The notes under the pieces are model-generated. The model had not been told where the DNA came from, did no database searches, and saw nothing but the letters and a program-made list of their open reading frames with translations. This document shows, in pieces, positions 44,527 through 46,625 of a stretch of 46,625 bases of DNA. Position numbers and translations under genes: made by a program. The stretch is from Gammaproteobacteria bacterium TMED1 (GTDB lineage: Bacteria > Pseudomonadota > Gammaproteobacteria > Pseudomonadales > Azotimanducaceae), in assembly GCA_002167855.2 (NCBI GenBank), contig NHBG02000025.1, forward strand, positions 10,855 to 57,479. Reading direction: 5' to 3'. Numbering within the stretch: the first letter of the stretch is position 1; the number at the start of each line of letters is the position of its first letter.

Positions 44527-45486
44527 CTATAGTTTCGCAAAGAAATCCCAAATCAGTTCGGTGGCATTGAGGCCTGAATTATCGATCATTTTTTTTACCT
44601 CATTGGGTCTTCCAGGCCAAACATGATCATGATTTTCAATTCGATAGTAATGCACGGCGGCTCCGCCATCTTCCGATGTATAGATAATCCTTCTTGCATT
44701 TTCAGTAACTTGAGTTGTTTCTGGTGTCACTGATTTATTTAGATTTGCGAAATATTCCACGATTGATTGTGCGCTTGGGATGTCATATTTACCCTGACCT
44801 TCAATAGGCACCATGGAGTCATCGGTACCATGAAAATGGATGATTGGCGTCGGCTTTGGAGGTCCTTTTCTGAATACTCTTTTGTGGAGTAACCCGGAGA
44901 CTATTGCGGCGGCTTTGAATATATCTCTAGCTTGAGCGATTAATGAATAGGACATATAGCCTCCGTTAGAGAATCCCGCGACAAAAGTTTTCTCGGGCCC
45001 CGTGTGAAATTCTTTCTGAAGATGCTTAGCTAATGAGGTAAGAAAGACAACATCATTTTGGCCATCGAAGAGGTTGTCTTCGTCGGTGTCATTCCACTTG
45101 TTCGTGAAGGTAACGGCTGCCCCATCTTCGCGAGTGAAATCCGTTCCCATTAACGAAAACTTTTCCCCGTCTTTACAACTAGCTGTCTTTTCACTGACTG
45201 CTTTCAACCAGTCCCTCATAGAGGCAAGTTTTTCATCGGTAATATTCTTGTAGCTATCTTGATCAATTCTACTCCTTGTATGGTGAGACTGAGGATAGAC
45301 TGCTAAAAATCCATGTTTCTCAGCGAGTTCATTGAAACCTGTTATATAGGTCCAATTGCTACTTGAGGTCATGCCATGAAGTAAAAAAACCATTGGTGCA
45401 TTGTCAGGTAGGTTTTTTGGTTGGTACAGTTTATAAGTCCTGTTAAGGCCATTATTCTCGAATATGAAGTCTTGATCTATGGACAT
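44527..45486 (-). CDS. LpqC/PHB-depolymerase-like esterase, signal peptide absent
   Basis: A 319-residue alpha/beta hydrolase. RTYKLYQPKNLPDNAPMVFLLHGMTSSSNW holds the oxyanion turn, S173 in GFSNGG is the nucleophile, HFHGTDDSM has the Asp and ENHDHVWPG the His. It is a tandem paralogue of the gene at 45567-46598 but has no signal peptide; it starts directly with MSIDQDFIFENNGLNRTYKL. AAGGAAG before ATG 45486 supports this start. Three of four cysteines of the secreted paralogue are replaced (R119, A184 and loss near 208), which fits a move to the cytoplasm. Substrate: ester of unknown type. Confidence 0.85.
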   Translation of the reverse strand: MSIDQDFIFENNGLNRTYKLYQPKNLPDNAPMVFLLHGMTSSSNWTYITGFNELAEKHGFLAVYPQSHHTRSRIDQDSYKNITDEKLASMRDWLKAVSEKTASCKDGEKFSLMGTDFTREDGAAVTFTNKWNDTDEDNLFDGQNDVVFLTSLAKHLQKEFHTGPEKTFVAGFSNGGYMSYSLIAQARDIFKAAAIVSGLLHKRVFRKGPPKPTPIIHFHGTDDSMVPIEGQGKYDIPSAQSIVEYFANLNKSVTPETTQVTENARRIIYTSEDGGAAVHYYRIENHDHVWPGRPNEVKKMIDNSGLNATELIWDFFAKL

Positions 45487-45566
45487 TTATTTCTTCCTTT
45501 TAGTTTTATTTCATCGATGAGTGCGCTGCTTAGGTCCCAGGATATGAATATCTGTTGTGAACGACA

Positions 45567-46598
45567 TCAAAGCGTAGAGAAAAAATCCCAGATTAGTTCA
45601 GTTGCGTTTAGACCCGAATTATCCATCCCTTTTTTTACCTCAATCGCTCTTCCAGGCCAGACATGGCCGTGATTTTCGATACGGTAATATTGGACCTCGG
45701 CTCCACCTGACTGAGGCTTATAGATCCTTTGCAGGGCACTTTCGGTAACTTGGTTTGTTTCTACTGTTACTAAGTCGTTGAGATTAGCGAAGAACTCTAC
45801 GGAATCTTTAGCACCTACTTGTGTGCTACCTTGGGTTAATTCTCTCTCTGGCGAAATGGGGGCAATTGAGTCATCCGCACCGTGTATATGGATAATTGGC
45901 TTAGGATGTCTTGCGCAGTCATTGAGGATCTCTGCTTCAGCCAATCCAGCGACTATGGCACCTGCCTTAAATAGATTTCCAGTCTGACAGATCAGCGTGT
46001 AAGTCATTCCGCCACCGTTAGAAAATCCAGCGAGAAAGGTTTTATTGGGGTCGATATGGAATTTTTTCTGAAGATGCTCGGTAAGAGATTTGAGGAACGC
46101 TACATCACTTTGGCTATCGAAGAGACTATCCTCGTTTGTTTGATTCCACATAACCATATGGGTAACACCCACTCCGTTAGCCTGGCAAGTGAAGTTCATG
46201 GCGCTGTATGTAAAGAATTCGCCTTTCTGGCATTTCGCTATTTTCTCTAACATCGGGATAAGATGCTTTGGCATCCCAGGTTGCTGAGCTAACGCTCCAT
46301 CTAGTCGAGCTTCTTTTTTGTGAGACTGAGGGTAGACGACCAGAAAGCCATGTTGCTCTGCGAGCACATTGAAGCCAGTGACGAAGGTCCATCTGTTACT
46401 GGAACCCCGTCCGTGAAGTAGCAGTAACATGGGCGAATCTTTCGGCAAGCTTTTTGGTCGATAGAGTTTGTATGTTCTTTCTAACCCATCATGGAGGAAA
46501 ATGTGATCCTCACCGTTACCTGTATTTTTCAGTTTTACTTCGCTCTGCGCAAAACTCGCAAAGATTATTAGTGCTAACATATAGAAAGCTTTGTCCAC
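45567..46598 (-). CDS. Secreted LpqC/PHB-depolymerase-like esterase
   Basis: A 343-residue esterase of the LpqC family, related to polyhydroxybutyrate depolymerases and feruloyl esterases. A short signal peptide (FYMLALIIFASFAQS) precedes the mature protein. LLLLHGRGSSNRW, the nucleophile S193 in GFSNGGGM, HIHGADDSI and ENHGHVWPG give a full triad. C123, C138, C204 and C228 could form two disulfides. The GTG at 46598 is preceded by AAGGGGG; ATG 46580 is an alternative. It lies 80 bp upstream of its paralogue on the same strand and may be co-transcribed. Confidence 0.85.
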   Translation of the reverse strand: MDKAFYMLALIIFASFAQSEVKLKNTGNGEDHIFLHDGLERTYKLYRPKSLPKDSPMLLLLHGRGSSNRWTFVTGFNVLAEQHGFLVVYPQSHKKEARLDGALAQQPGMPKHLIPMLEKIAKCQKGEFFTYSAMNFTCQANGVGVTHMVMWNQTNEDSLFDSQSDVAFLKSLTEHLQKKFHIDPNKTFLAGFSNGGGMTYTLICQTGNLFKAGAIVAGLAEAEILNDCARHPKPIIHIHGADDSIAPISPERELTQGSTQVGAKDSVEFFANLNDLVTVETNQVTESALQRIYKPQSGGAEVQYYRIENHGHVWPGRAIEVKKGMDNSGLNATELIWDFFSTL

Positions 46599-46625
46599 CG
46601 TTCCCCCTTATAATAATTTGAGCCA

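Overview
The window looks like a chromosomal segment of a marine gammaproteobacterium. The core block at about 10.5-25 kb has gammaproteobacterial content: dnaX-ybaB-recR-rnd-ycgL-ycgN, then a MoxR/VWA pair, hrpA, dusA, gltX and a tRNA-Ala(GGC). A YbiT-type ABC-F protein and a DeaD-type helicase follow. A blue-tuned proteorhodopsin at 42.5 kb and sulfatase/fucosidase genes point to a sunlit marine habitat with algal polysaccharide. The exact lineage cannot be fixed from sequence reading alone.

Layout. 1-10.4 kb is almost entirely minus strand and catabolic. It holds an esterase cut by the window edge, an unrecognised ORF, a FAH-family hydrolase plus an SDR that fit the last two steps of non-phosphorylating L-fucose catabolism, a YdeP/FdhF-type molybdoenzyme, DCC and DUF423 proteins, and a run of epimerase, class III CoA-transferase, flavin monooxygenase, GNAT and glycerophosphodiesterase genes. 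10.5-25.1 kb is the tightly packed housekeeping block, with mostly overlapping or abutting plus-strand genes. 25.1-31 kb is mixed: an orphan secreted protein, a membrane-anchored LpqC-like hydrolase, a DUF2721 protein, a PNPOx-fold protein, a frameshifted aldo/keto reductase and a DEAD-box helicase. 31-32.7 kb is the ABC-F gene.

32.7-42.3 kb is an accessory carbohydrate and redox region. A GH29 alpha-L-fucosidase and a sulfatase run leftward. A secreted beta-lactamase-fold hydrolase, a second sulfatase, an SDR, an Old-Yellow-Enzyme-type oxidoreductase and an NAD-dependent epimerase run rightward. 42.4-44.5 kb carries the proteorhodopsin, closed by a long hairpin, and a PhyH-type dioxygenase. 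44.5-46.6 kb carries two tandem LpqC-like esterases.

Working model (inference): the fucosidase and two sulfatases lack signal peptides and may finish small sulfated fucose oligosaccharides in the cytoplasm. The FAH/SDR pair 30 kb away would then take the fucose-derived intermediate to pyruvate and lactate. No transporter, TonB receptor, transcription regulator or retinal-synthesis gene is visible in the window, so each of these systems must be completed elsewhere. No CRISPR array, insertion sequence or prophage was seen.
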